The notes under the pieces are model-generated. The model made no database searches, was not told the origin of the DNA, and saw only the letters and a list, made by a program, of their open reading frames with translations. This document shows, one piece after another, positions 50,367-58,752 of a DNA stretch of 64,000 nt. The stretch lies in the NCBI RefSeq assembly GCF_028816475.1, contig NZ_CP118247.1:2782001-2846000 (forward strand), read 5' to 3'. Within the stretch, counting starts at the first letter, position 1. Each line of letters opens with the position of its first letter. The position numbers were made by a program, and so were the translations under genes. This DNA comes from Devosia rhodophyticola. GTDB taxonomy: Bacteria > Pseudomonadota > Alphaproteobacteria > Rhizobiales > Devosiaceae.

Positions 50367-50881
50367 AAATTTCGCTGATTGCGGCCGTGGCTGAAAACCG
50401 GGTGATCGGGGCCGACCAGGCGATGCCCTGGCATATTCCGTCCGATTTTGGCTATTTCAAGCGCACAACGCTGGGCAAACCGATCATCATGGGGCGCAAG
50501 CAATTCGAGACGGTGGGCAAGCCTTTGCCCGGACGGGTCAATATCGTGGTGACGCGGCAGGTCGGCTATCAGCCAGATGGCGTTATTGTGATTAATGATC
50601 TGGGTGCGGCGATTGAACACGCCAAGACTATTGCGGTGGCCGACAAGGCCGATGAAGTGATGATTATCGGCGGTGGCGAGATCTATGCGCAGGCCATGGA
50701 GCAGGCAGATAGACTGTATATCAGCCACGTTGACTTGCATCCGCAGGGCGATGTGCTGTTTCCCCGTATCGATCCGCGGGAATGGGTGGTGGTTGATGTG
50801 CCCGAAATACAGCCTTCGGAAAAGGACAGTGCCGTTTACCGTGTCAAAGTCTATGAACGACGATCGCCTGCTACGCATTGA
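50363..50881 (+). CDS. folA: Dihydrofolate reductase
   Basis: 172 residues from GTG 50363, which overlaps the upstream stop (GTGA); a longer open frame exists but the family starts here. It reduces dihydrofolate with NADPH. Motifs: ISLIAAVAENRVIGADQAMPWHIPSD with the catalytic Asp, KPIIMGRKQFETVGKPLPGR, and IIGGGEIYAQAM with the NADPH glycines. It works directly with ThyA encoded upstream. hflK starts 61 bp downstream. Confidence 0.95.
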   Translation: MKISLIAAVAENRVIGADQAMPWHIPSDFGYFKRTTLGKPIIMGRKQFETVGKPLPGRVNIVVTRQVGYQPDGVIVINDLGAAIEHAKTIAVADKADEVMIIGGGEIYAQAMEQADRLYISHVDLHPQGDVLFPRIDPREWVVVDVPEIQPSEKDSAVYRVKVYERRSPATH

Positions 50882-50942
50882 TACAAGGCATCGGCTTGCC
50901 TATATAGAGCAGCAATGTTTTTGAAAGACTGAAAGGGACGCG

Positions 50943-52082
50943 ATGCCGTGGGAGAATAATGGAGGCGGGGGTGGCCGCAACAATGGCGGCCCCTGGGGAC
51001 AACCACCAAGTGGTGGTGGTGGTCCACGCAAACCGGGCGGTGGCAACACCCCGAGTTTGGAAGATATTCTCAACCGTGGTCGTGACAGGTTTCAGGGTGG
51101 CGTACCAGGCGGGATTCCGGGTGGCCGTTGGGCCATCGTTGGCGGTATTTTGGCGCTGGTCGCGTTCTGGGGACTGAATTCGGTTTATACCATCAATCCG
51201 CAGGAAGTCGGGGTCGAGCTACAGTTCGGCAAGCCTAAGACTGAACTGTCGATGCCAGGACTGCATTTCCTTTTGTGGCCAATCGAGACGGTTGAACGCG
51301 TAACCGTGACGGAAAACCAGACAACGATTGGCAGTACCTCAACCGGTGGGCGGCAGTCCAACGACGAGGGGCTGATGCTATCGGGCGACCAGAATATCGT
51401 TGATCTGAGCTTTTCGGTGTTGTGGGCTGTTTCCGATCCATCCAATTATCTGTTCAACGTTCGTGATCCTGAAGACATGGTGACCAACGCTGCGGAAAGT
51501 GCGATGCGCGAAGTTGTGGGTCGGCGTCCGGCGCAGGACATTTTCCGTGATGATCGTGCCGGTATTGCTGTTGAAGTGCAGCAGATTACCCAGACCATTC
51601 TCGACAATTACGGCATGGGCGTTCGCGTTAGCCAGATTGCCATCGAGAATGTGGCGCCGCCTACCGAAGTGGCCGATGCGTTTGACGAGGTCCAGCGCGC
51701 CGAGCAGGACGAAGACCGTTTCCAGGAAGAAGCCAGATCCTATGCCAATACCCTTTTGGGTGGGGCACGAGGCAAGGCCGCGCAAATGCGTGAAGATGCC
51801 GCCGCCTACAAGAACCGGGTGGTGCAGGAAGCAACAGGTCAAGCGGATCGCTTTGACTCGATCTATGCCGAATATGTCAATGCGCCGGATGTGACGCGCA
51901 AGCGTCTGTTCCTTGAAACCATGGAGCAGGTGTTGGCCGGTTCTGACAAGACCATCATTGAAAATGGTCAGGGTGGGCCAGGCGTTGTGCCGTATCTGCC
52001 ACTTCCAGAATTGAAGAACAATACTGTCAGGAACAATAGCGCCACCAGTACTGGCGACACTTCAACAAGTGGGGGGAATTGA
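50943..52082 (+). CDS. hflK: FtsH protease modulator HflK
   Basis: 379 residues. A Gly/Pro-rich cytoplasmic N-terminus (about 55 residues, typical of HflK) precedes one membrane segment (AIVGGILALVAFWGLNSVYTI). A stomatin/prohibitin (SPFH) domain follows (NPQEVGVELQFGKP, GLMLSGDQNIVDLSFSVLWAV) with a coiled-coil region after it, and a Thr/Ser-rich tail. HflK and HflC form a membrane cage that modulates FtsH. hflC starts 2 bp after its stop. Confidence 0.95.
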   Translation: MPWENNGGGGGRNNGGPWGQPPSGGGGPRKPGGGNTPSLEDILNRGRDRFQGGVPGGIPGGRWAIVGGILALVAFWGLNSVYTINPQEVGVELQFGKPKTELSMPGLHFLLWPIETVERVTVTENQTTIGSTSTGGRQSNDEGLMLSGDQNIVDLSFSVLWAVSDPSNYLFNVRDPEDMVTNAAESAMREVVGRRPAQDIFRDDRAGIAVEVQQITQTILDNYGMGVRVSQIAIENVAPPTEVADAFDEVQRAEQDEDRFQEEARSYANTLLGGARGKAAQMREDAAAYKNRVVQEATGQADRFDSIYAEYVNAPDVTRKRLFLETMEQVLAGSDKTIIENGQGGPGVVPYLPLPELKNNTVRNNSATSTGDTSTSGGN

Positions 52083-52084
52083 GC

Positions 52085-53116
52085 ATGAACCGTCTTGTTA
52101 TTGCCGGTGTCGTCGTTCTGGCCGCCATCTATGTGTTCTTTTCCTCGATATATATCGTCAATGCGCGGCAACAGGCGATCGTCATGCGCTTTGGCCAAAT
52201 CACCGCTGTGAAGTCGGATCCGGGACTCTATTTCAAGATCCCGACGTCGATTATCGACACGGTGCAAATGGTCGACAAGCGTCTGCTGCGCTATGACATT
52301 GCCAACATGACGCTGCAGGTGTCGGGCGGCAAATTCTACGAGGTAGATGCTTTTCTGACCTACAGAATCACCGATGCGCGCCTGTTCCGCGAAAAGGCAC
52401 TGGGTGAATTGCGCATTGCTGAACAGCGTATCGGCACGCGTTTCGACGCTGCCCTGCGTCAGGTCTATGGTCTGCGTGAATTCAATGCCGCGCTCTCTGA
52501 ACAGCGTCCGCAGATGATGATCGAGGCCCGTAACCTTATCCGTCCTGATATGGCGGAACTGGGCATCGACATTGTTGATGTTCGGGTGTTGCGCACCGAT
52601 CTGACCCAGCAGGTTTCGGCCCAGACCTTTGATCGAATGAAGGCTGAACGTCTGGCTGAGGCCGCGCTCTTGCGTGCCCGTGGTCAGGAACAGGCGCAAA
52701 GTCTGCGCGCTATTGCTGATCGTCAGTCAGTCGAGATCGTGGCGGCGGCAACGCGCGACAGCGAAGTGCTTCGAGGTGAAGGCGATGCCGAAACCAACAA
52801 GATCTTTGCGGCGGCCTATGGCAAGGACCAGGAGTTCTTTGATTTCTATCGTTCCATGGAAGCCTACCGCACGGCTTTGACTGGCACCGGCACCAGCATG
52901 GTCCTGTCACCAGATAGCGAATTCTTCCGCTATTTTGGTTCGGACGGGTCGTTGCCGATTTCGACCCCGACGCAAGCCGCTAATGACAATGCTGCCAGTT
53001 CGACTGCGTCTGATGTACCTGCCGACAGTGCACCTGGTGTGACAACACCGGCGCCCGAGGCGACACCAGCCCCCGTCGTGCCGGCGGATGAACCGGTCGC
53101 CGTACCGGCGCAATGA
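52085..53116 (+). CDS. hflC: FtsH protease modulator HflC
   Basis: 343 residues from ATG 52085. An N-terminal membrane segment (LVIAGVVVLAAIYVFFSSIYIV) is followed by the SPFH domain (NARQQAIVMRFGQITAV, GLYFKIPTSIIDTVQMVDKR) and the characteristic EFFDFYRSMEAYRTAL near residue 260. The C-terminal 65 residues are Ala/Pro/Thr-rich and longer than in E. coli HflC. It forms a complex with HflK. The stop overlaps the next ATG (ATGA). Confidence 0.95.
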   Translation: MNRLVIAGVVVLAAIYVFFSSIYIVNARQQAIVMRFGQITAVKSDPGLYFKIPTSIIDTVQMVDKRLLRYDIANMTLQVSGGKFYEVDAFLTYRITDARLFREKALGELRIAEQRIGTRFDAALRQVYGLREFNAALSEQRPQMMIEARNLIRPDMAELGIDIVDVRVLRTDLTQQVSAQTFDRMKAERLAEAALLRARGQEQAQSLRAIADRQSVEIVAAATRDSEVLRGEGDAETNKIFAAAYGKDQEFFDFYRSMEAYRTALTGTGTSMVLSPDSEFFRYFGSDGSLPISTPTQAANDNAASSTASDVPADSAPGVTTPAPEATPAPVVPADEPVAVPAQ

Positions 53117-53304
53117 GTGATCTGTTCGCCGCGCTTGCGCTGGCGATCATGGTGGAAGGGCTGCTTTATGCAGCCTTTCCCGAACAAATGAAGCGGGCAC
53201 TGGCAAGTCTTTTGGCGTTGCCAGTGCCCCAATTACGTCTGACGGCGCTATTTGTGGCGGCTGTCGGACTGGTTTTATTGTGGGTGGTTCGCGGCCAGAC
53301 CTAG
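53113..53304 (+). CDS. DUF2065 small membrane protein
   Basis: 63 residues. Two membrane segments (LFAALALAIMVEGLLYAAFP and LRLTALFVAAVGLVLLWVV) are separated by a short basic loop (EQMKRALASLLALP). This matches DUF2065 (YjeT-like) proteins, which are regularly found behind hflC. It is coupled to hflC by a 4-base overlap. Its stop overlaps the end of the convergent GNAT gene. Confidence 0.92.
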   Translation: MSDLFAALALAIMVEGLLYAAFPEQMKRALASLLALPVPQLRLTALFVAAVGLVLLWVVRGQT

Positions 53305-53843
53305 GATCGGCCGGGATCGGCGATCCGGTAAAGCACATGGGCACGCAGCCGGTGGTTGAGCGGAATGCGGGGATGATCGAAATCGGCCGCCGGGTCGCGG
53401 ATCATACCGATCTTGGTCATGACGCGTTGGCTCGGCAGATTGATGCGCGCGGTAAAGGCCACAATTTCAGGCAGGCGGCGCCGTTCAAAAGCGTCAGCCA
53501 GAACGGCGCGGGCCCCTTCGGGCGCATAGCCCTGACCCCAATAGTCCTTGCCCAGCACCCAGCCGATTTCGACACGCGGGGCAGAGGGCAGGTCAAATTC
53601 AATATTGGCGGTTCCCAACAATCCCAACAGCGCGCCGTCGTCCTTGCGTTCGGCGGCCAAAAACCGGCCGGTATTGTTGGCGAGCGTGGTGATCATCTTG
53701 TCCATCCAGGCGTCAGCCTGGGCGCGGGTGCGGGTATTGGGATAGAACCGCATGACGTGCGGATCGCCAACGATGGCAGCAAAAGCGTTGCGGTCCTCGT
53801 CCCGCCAGGGGCGAAGCAACAGGCGTTCGGTTTCGAGAATCAA
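53301..53843 (-). CDS. GNAT-family acetyltransferase, RimJ/RimL type
   Basis: 180 residues. The N-terminus MILETERLLLRPWRDEDRNAF is the hallmark of the RimJ/RimL-like group. VEIGWVLGKDYWGQGYAPEGA contains the acetyl-CoA loop, and FTARINLPSQRVMTKIGM is the conserved C-terminal segment. Substrate unknown; members acetylate protein N-termini or small amines. Its ATG overlaps the serB stop (ATGA), so it is cotranscribed with serB. Confidence 0.9.
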   Translation of the reverse strand: MILETERLLLRPWRDEDRNAFAAIVGDPHVMRFYPNTRTRAQADAWMDKMITTLANNTGRFLAAERKDDGALLGLLGTANIEFDLPSAPRVEIGWVLGKDYWGQGYAPEGARAVLADAFERRRLPEIVAFTARINLPSQRVMTKIGMIRDPAADFDHPRIPLNHRLRAHVLYRIADPGRS

Positions 53844-54712
53844 CGCACCATGTCCTCGTCGGCGTATCCCTGCAAATAGAGCAGGGCGGTCAGATCGCCA
53901 TGATCAATGCGGTAGGCGGCCTGTTCGGCAACATTTGGTTTGGCATGGAGCGCAACGCCCATGCCCGCTGTTTGCAGCATGGGCAGATCGTTGGCGCCGT
54001 CACCGACTGCCAGGGTCTGGTCGAGCGACAGATTGCGCTCCTCGGCCAGCGTCATCAGACGAGTGCGTTTGGTATCCTTGTCGACTATCGGCTTCGTTAC
54101 GGTGCCAGTCAGCTGGCTGCCATCGAATTCAAGGACATTGGCAATGGCTTCATCAAAGCCGATGCGCTTGCCAAAATAGTCGGCAAAGAATGTAAAGCCG
54201 CCTGAAACCAGCGAAGTAAAAGCGCCGTAGGCCTTCATGGTCTGGACCAGCACCCGACCGCCGGGCGCCAGGGTGATATTTTCACGACGCACCTGTTCGA
54301 TGACCTGCCGCTCCAGTCCCTTGAGCAGGGCCACGCGGGTATCGAGCGCCGCGCCAAAGTCCAATTCGCCGCGCATGGCACGATCGGTAATGTCGGCGAC
54401 CTGTTCCTTAAGGCCTAGCGCGTCGGCGAGTTCGTCAATGCATTCCTGATTGATCATGGTTGAATCCATATCGGCGATCAGCAGGGATTTACGCCGCCTC
54501 TTAGATGGCACCAGCGCGGCATCGACTGTGGCGTCAGCGATAATATCGCGGGCAATGGCAAGCGCCTCGGTTGACTTCGGCTCGATGATCTCGCAGGCAA
54601 TGGCATGATTGAGCCAGTTCAATTCACCGCCGGTGGCCTTATGAACCTTGGCGGCCAGAGCAACGGTGAGATCGGAGGCGTCTGGATTGGCAATGAGGCA
54701 AAGAACCGGCAT
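53840..54712 (-). CDS. serB: Phosphoserine phosphatase
   Basis: 290 residues from ATG 54712; the longer open frame runs into miaA on the other strand. An N-terminal ACT-like region of about 80 residues precedes the HAD phosphatase domain. The HAD domain has nucleophile motif LIADMDSTMINQECIDELAD, LVSGGFTFFADYFGKRIGFD and the Mg site VGDGANDLPML. It makes L-serine from phosphoserine. It is divergent from miaA with only 25 bp between the starts, so their promoters must overlap. Confidence 0.95.
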   Translation of the reverse strand: MPVLCLIANPDASDLTVALAAKVHKATGGELNWLNHAIACEIIEPKSTEALAIARDIIADATVDAALVPSKRRRKSLLIADMDSTMINQECIDELADALGLKEQVADITDRAMRGELDFGAALDTRVALLKGLERQVIEQVRRENITLAPGGRVLVQTMKAYGAFTSLVSGGFTFFADYFGKRIGFDEAIANVLEFDGSQLTGTVTKPIVDKDTKRTRLMTLAEERNLSLDQTLAVGDGANDLPMLQTAGMGVALHAKPNVAEQAAYRIDHGDLTALLYLQGYADEDMVR

Positions 54713-54737
54713 GAAAAGGCCTCTGGGAGATGAATAA

Positions 54738-55628
54738 ATGATGGGCGAAAGCGCCGGGCGCGTGGTTCTGATAGCGGGTCCAACTGCCAGCGGCAAGTCG
54801 GCACTGGCGCTGTCGATGGCCCAAAGCCTTGATGGCGTCATCGTCAATACCGATGCCATGCAGATTTATGACACGTTGTGCATTGTGACGGCACGACCAA
54901 GCACCGACGAGGTGGCACAGGTGCCGCACCGGCTTTACGGCACGGTACCGGCCACGACGCGCTATTCGACCGGGCGGTGGCTCGAGGCGGTGCGTGGTGT
55001 GATGGAGGCCGATGCGGGACGACCGTTGATTTTTGTAGGCGGAACAGGGCTTTATTTCGATGCGCTGACAAATGGATTCGCCGAAATTCCGGAAATTCCG
55101 GCGGCGGTGGCGCTTGAAGTTCAACAAGAGATTCAAGCGCTGGATGCGGACGGGCGGCGGAAAATGCTTGAGGCGGTAGATCCGGTTGCGGCATCGCGAC
55201 TAAAGGTTGTCGATCCGCAACGATTGATCCGGGCTCTGGCGGTACAGCGCGTGACCGGACGGACGCTGTCGAGCTTTCAGGATACGCCGCAGGCAGGTTT
55301 GCTCGATGAAATTTCTGTTGAGCGCATGGTGCTGGAGGTGGACCGAGACGTGTTGCGGGACCGCATCGCGCGGCGGTTTGAAAAAATGTTCGAGAGTGGG
55401 GCGGTTGAGGAGGTTGAGGCGTTACTGGCGCTATCGCCCGATCTGCGCGTGCCGGCGATGAAGGCCATCGGGGTGCCCGAGATTTCGGCCTGGCTCAGCG
55501 GAACGCTTTCGGCGGACGACGCGATCGGCCAGGCGATCACGGCGACCCACCAATATGCCAAGCGGCAGCGGACATGGTTCCGCAACCGCATGGGTGATTG
55601 GCCCCGGCTCGATCCGCTCGCCTCATAG
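54738..55628 (+). CDS. miaA: tRNA dimethylallyltransferase
   Basis: 296 residues. It transfers a dimethylallyl group to A37 of tRNAs reading UNN codons. The P-loop is IAGPTASGKSALAL; further motifs are NTDAMQIYDTL, VPHRLYGTV, FVGGTGLYFDALTNG and the C-terminal ATHQYAKRQRTWFRN. It is divergent from serB and overlaps the 3' end of the convergent norM gene by 6 bases. Confidence 0.96.
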   Translation: MMGESAGRVVLIAGPTASGKSALALSMAQSLDGVIVNTDAMQIYDTLCIVTARPSTDEVAQVPHRLYGTVPATTRYSTGRWLEAVRGVMEADAGRPLIFVGGTGLYFDALTNGFAEIPEIPAAVALEVQQEIQALDADGRRKMLEAVDPVAASRLKVVDPQRLIRALAVQRVTGRTLSSFQDTPQAGLLDEISVERMVLEVDRDVLRDRIARRFEKMFESGAVEEVEALLALSPDLRVPAMKAIGVPEISAWLSGTLSADDAIGQAITATHQYAKRQRTWFRNRMGDWPRLDPLAS

Positions 55629-57038
55629 CGTCCGCCGAAGCAAGCCCAGTCGCTCGCGCATGGCAAATCTGATTACCAGTACAATTGCCGCAAATGCCAG
55701 ACCTGCGGCCAGTCCCAACCAGATCCCGACGCCCTGCAAATTGAAAGTAAATCCCATGACATAGGCAATGGGCAGGCCAATGAACCAATAGCTGACGATG
55801 GCAACAAGCATCGGCACCTTTGTGTCGCTCAGGCCGCGCAGCGCGTGGGCCGCGACCACTTGGGCGCCGTCGACCAGCTGGAACAACCCGGCCACAACCA
55901 GATAGCTTGCACCCAGGCGCAATGCGTCGGTATTGGCAGCGCGGTCAGGGTCAAGGAATATGGTGACGATTAATGGGGCGCCCAGAATGAAGGTAATGCA
56001 GCTCACCGTCATGAAGGCGGTGCTCAAGCCCAGCGCGGTCCAGCCAGCTTTGCGAACTCCTTCATCGTCGCCGCGCCCATAGGCGTATCCGACACGAACG
56101 GTGCAGGCAACACCAAGGCCAAGGGGCACCATGAATGCCATTGAGGCCGATTGCATCGCGATGGCGTGGGCGGCAATTTCGTTGGTGCCGATCAACCCCA
56201 TCAGCAGGGCAGCGGCAGTAAACAGGCCAACTTCGGCCAGTACCGTCATGCCGATTGGGGTGCCTATGCGGAAAATCTGGGCCAGATGATGCCAGTCGGG
56301 CTTCCAGAAATTCCATAGAATATGGAAGCGTCGGAAGCGCTTGTGATTGAGCACATAGGCCAAAAAGACCACGAACATAAACAGATTGGTGACGACGGTT
56401 GCGATGGCCGCCCCACGCAATTCGAGGCGTGGTAGGCCGAATACGCCAAACATCAGCAAATAATCGCCGATGGCGTTGACGACGACTGCGGCCAGGGTCA
56501 GCACCAGAATAATGCGGGTGGTATTGAAGGCCGACAGCATCGAGCGCAACACGACCACCGCGAGCCCCGGAATGAACATGGCCACGCCGATCTGAATATA
56601 TTGCTCGGCCAGCATGGTGGTTTCCGGATTTTGGCCCAAAAACAGGAAGATCGGTTTGACCTGCAGGATGAGCGGAATCAACAAGGCGCTCAAAATGATG
56701 GTTGCCCAAAATCCCTGACGGACGATGCGGCGGACGGCGCGAATGTTGCGGGCACCGCGCGCCTGAGCGACGAGCGGTGCAATGGCGCTGATAAGGCCAA
56801 CGGCGCCGACCAGAAAGGGCATGATGAAGGTCGAGGCCAGCGTGCCGGCGGCCAATTGCTTCGGCCCCAGCCAGCCCATCATGATCACATCAGTGGTAAT
56901 CAGCGCATTCTGGGCGACCTGGGCAATGACAAGTGGCCAGGCCAGCGTAAATGTTTCGCGCAATTCGCGTAGCCAGCCAGCCCGTCTGCCAGCCGCCAGT
57001 GCGGCCGCGCTGGGCGCCGCCGTTGTCGTCTTATCCAT
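55623..57038 (-). CDS. norM: MATE-family multidrug efflux transporter
   Basis: 471 residues with twelve predicted membrane segments, as in NorM. It exports cationic drugs using Na+ or H+ gradients. Characteristic parts: FTLAWPLVIAQVAQNALITT in segment 1, MGWLGPKQLAAGTLAS, and the second-half repeat FRIGTPIGMTVLAEVGLF with GLIGTNEIAAHAIAMQSAS. VAAHALRGLSDTKVPM lies in a late loop. The cargo cannot be predicted. It stands alone and converges with miaA. Confidence 0.93.
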   Translation of the reverse strand: MDKTTTAAPSAAALAAGRRAGWLRELRETFTLAWPLVIAQVAQNALITTDVIMMGWLGPKQLAAGTLASTFIMPFLVGAVGLISAIAPLVAQARGARNIRAVRRIVRQGFWATIILSALLIPLILQVKPIFLFLGQNPETTMLAEQYIQIGVAMFIPGLAVVVLRSMLSAFNTTRIILVLTLAAVVVNAIGDYLLMFGVFGLPRLELRGAAIATVVTNLFMFVVFLAYVLNHKRFRRFHILWNFWKPDWHHLAQIFRIGTPIGMTVLAEVGLFTAAALLMGLIGTNEIAAHAIAMQSASMAFMVPLGLGVACTVRVGYAYGRGDDEGVRKAGWTALGLSTAFMTVSCITFILGAPLIVTIFLDPDRAANTDALRLGASYLVVAGLFQLVDGAQVVAAHALRGLSDTKVPMLVAIVSYWFIGLPIAYVMGFTFNLQGVGIWLGLAAGLAFAAIVLVIRFAMRERLGLLRRTL

Positions 57039-57143
57039 ATCAAAATCCTACTCGCCCGACACCCCTAGCAAAACGATTGAGGGGCGGGAAGCCTTTCCGT
57101 AACGCGCCGCATATCGTAGGCAACATGGCAAGGAGAATTGCGA

Positions 57144-57511
57144 ATGAACCTTTCAGGATTTGCCCGTCTGATCGTTGCTGCCGGGGGGTATTCGGCGCCG
57201 TTGGTGTGATGAGCGGGGCGGGAGCCTCTCATGGCACCAATGTGCGTGACCTTGCGGCCATTTCGGTGATCTGCCTCGCGCATGGGCCAGCCCTTCTCGC
57301 ACTTGGTCTACATGGGGTGCGCAGTCGTTGGTTTGGCGCTGCAGCGTTGCTGCTGGTCTTGGGCACGCTGGTCTTTGTGAGCGATTTGGCGCTCCGGCAG
57401 GGGCTTGGGGTGGCACCATTGCCGCTGGCCGCGCCGGTCGGCGGGGTGGCGATGATCGGGGGCTGGGCGTTGGTGGTTTTGGGCGCGATTGCGGGCCAAG
57501 CCACGGAATGA
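57144..57511 (+). CDS. DUF423 membrane protein, frame interrupted as sequenced
   Basis: ATG 57144 has AAGGAGA upstream. The frame starts MNLSGFARLIVAAGG and then breaks at the G6 run 57183-57188. One frame over it continues VFGAVGVMSGAGASHGTNVR, three further membrane segments and LAAPVGGVAMIGGWALVVLGAI, the DUF423 ending. One extra G joins them as AAGGVFGAVG, giving 122 residues, the normal family length. DUF423 proteins are small four-helix membrane proteins of unknown function. This is the third homopolymer indel in the window; a sequencing error is most likely. Confidence 0.8.
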
Positions 57512-57601
57512 ATATACAAAAGTTAAAATTTGGTTAGAATTGCAATGGAACTGACGTCGAGTTTCTGCATTTATACGACATCGGCTTTTTGGAGGGTAAC
57601 T

Positions 57602-57874
57602 ATGCATAAGATATTGATCGTCGCAGCTACCATTTTAACACTGGCGGCCTGTACCGCTACTGAAAAAGGTGCCGCAGTCGGTGCTGGGGCAGGCGCAGTT
57701 ATTGGCGCAGCTACCACAGGCTCGGTGCTTGGCACTGTCGTTGGTGCTGGTGTTGGTGGCGTGGTCGGCGCTGCTGCGGGCAACATGATTGGCCGGGTTG
57801 AAGGCAGCAACAACCGTTGCGTTTACGAGCGTCGCAATGGCACGCGCTATGTCGATTCTTGCCCACGTGGCTAA
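57602..57874 (+). CDS. Glycine-zipper lipoprotein
   Basis: 90 residues from ATG 57602 with GGAGGG upstream. A lipoprotein signal peptide ends in the lipobox LAAC. A glycine-zipper region follows (GAAVGAGAGAVIGAATTGSV, then GAGVGGVVGAAAGNMIG), as in 17-kDa-antigen/OmpA-like small lipoproteins. A short C-terminal part has two Cys (NNRCVYERRNGTRYVDSCP) that could form a disulfide. It is probably inserted in the outer membrane; function unknown. A terminator follows. Confidence 0.85.
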   Translation: MHKILIVAATILTLAACTATEKGAAVGAGAGAVIGAATTGSVLGTVVGAGVGGVVGAAAGNMIGRVEGSNNRCVYERRNGTRYVDSCPRG

Positions 57875-57922
57875 ATTAAAACGGTCGTGAGAACCCATGA
57901 CCAGTCGCCGAAAGGCGTTTTG

Positions 57923-57962
57923 ACATCCGGTTCCGGGCATGCTCCGGGATCGGGTGTTTTTT
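57923..57962 (+). terminator. Terminator after the glycine-zipper lipoprotein gene
   Basis: A long imperfect stem with several G-U pairs, CATCCGGTTCCGGG from 57924 against CTCCGGGATCGGGTG ending at 57956, followed by TTTTTT (57957-57962). Confidence 0.75.
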
Positions 57963-58171
57963 GTAAGTGCGGTAATTTGTCTTGAAATTCGAGTCGGAAA
58001 CGGCCATATAATCGGCTACACGTTTACACTTGTCTTGCGCTATCTGATCGACCGGCTATGCCGGAAAGCTTGGCTACCTCCTGATCTGTGAATCGTTAGG
58101 CCCGGATTACCGTCCGGTTTTCAACCCTTAGCCGCACAATGCGGCGACCACTCGTTAAGAGGACTACGTTA

Positions 58172-58387
58172 ATGGCCAGCATCAATGGTACCGTGAAATT
58201 CTTCAATACCACCAAGGGCTTCGGCTTCATTTCGCCAGAAAATGGTGAAAAGGACGCATTCGTGCACATCTCCGCTGTTCAGCGTTCGGGCCTGCAGGGC
58301 CTGTATGAAGGCGACAAGGTGTCGTACGAACTCGAAACCGGCCGTGACGGCAAGGTTTCGGCAACGAACCTGACCCTGCTCAGCTAA
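58172..58387 (+). CDS. Cold shock protein, CspA family
   Basis: 71 residues from ATG 58172 with AAGAGGA upstream. A single cold shock domain carries both RNA-binding motifs, KGFGFISPENG (RNP1) and DAFVHISAV (RNP2). Such proteins melt RNA secondary structure as chaperones. The upstream gap of 297 bp after the lipoprotein gene leaves room for the long 5' leader common in csp mRNAs, but no specific element can be named. A strong terminator follows. Confidence 0.95.
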   Translation: MASINGTVKFFNTTKGFGFISPENGEKDAFVHISAVQRSGLQGLYEGDKVSYELETGRDGKVSATNLTLLS

Positions 58388-58415
58388 GAATTTCGCGCTT
58401 GCGCGATGACGAGAG

Positions 58416-58440
58416 AGGCCCCGTAAGGGGCCTTTTTTGT
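58416..58440 (+). terminator. Rho-independent terminator after the cold shock gene
   Basis: AGGCCCC-gtaa-GGGGCCT (58416-58433) followed by TTTTTTGT; a compact, strong terminator. Confidence 0.93.
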
Positions 58441-58539
58441 TTTTGTCGGGCGCGGATATGGTCGTACCGGAGGATTGTTGCTTGACTTGATCGGCCCGAT
58501 TCCCTTATTTCTAAGTCAGTAAGTTTTAGGAGAGGTCCC

Positions 58540-58590
58540 GTGCGGAAAGCTATTCTCGTGGTAAGATTGCGCATTGGCACCGTGGGGTAA
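58540..58590 (+). CDS. ilvBN leader peptide, 16 residues
   Basis: GTG 58540 to TAA 58588-58590, with AGGAGAGG 5 bases upstream. The product MRKAILVVRLRIGTVG is half branched-chain residues (I, L, V, V, L, I, V). It is followed by a hairpin and a terminator in front of ilvB. This is the classic arrangement for attenuation: ribosome stalling at Ile/Leu/Val codons when charged tRNAs are scarce prevents the terminator from forming. A candidate promoter -35 TTGACT lies at 58482-58487. Confidence 0.82.
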   Translation: MRKAILVVRLRIGTVG

Positions 58591-58645
58591 GTCCCCGCGA
58601 GCTTGCTGATGCGCCGAACACAGGTCCCGAAAGGGGCCTTTTTTA
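58581..58645 (+). promoter_or_regulatory. Transcription attenuator of ilvBN
   Basis: A first hairpin, CGTGGGG (58581-58587) with CCCCGCG (58593-58599), overlaps the leader stop codon. The terminator hairpin AGGTCCC-GAAA-GGGGCCT (58622-58639, one G-U pair) is followed by a T-run (58639-58644). ilvB starts 108 bp further on. The exact antiterminator pairing cannot be settled by eye. Confidence 0.8.
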
Positions 58646-58752
58646 TTGCCTTTTTTCCTCGAATGCGGACAAAAGGGCGCAATGGACCAGAAAAGCCGAT
58701 ATGGCAGCCCCAAAAGCCTGACTGGGCGGGGTGAAGAAGAAGGACCGAGACG

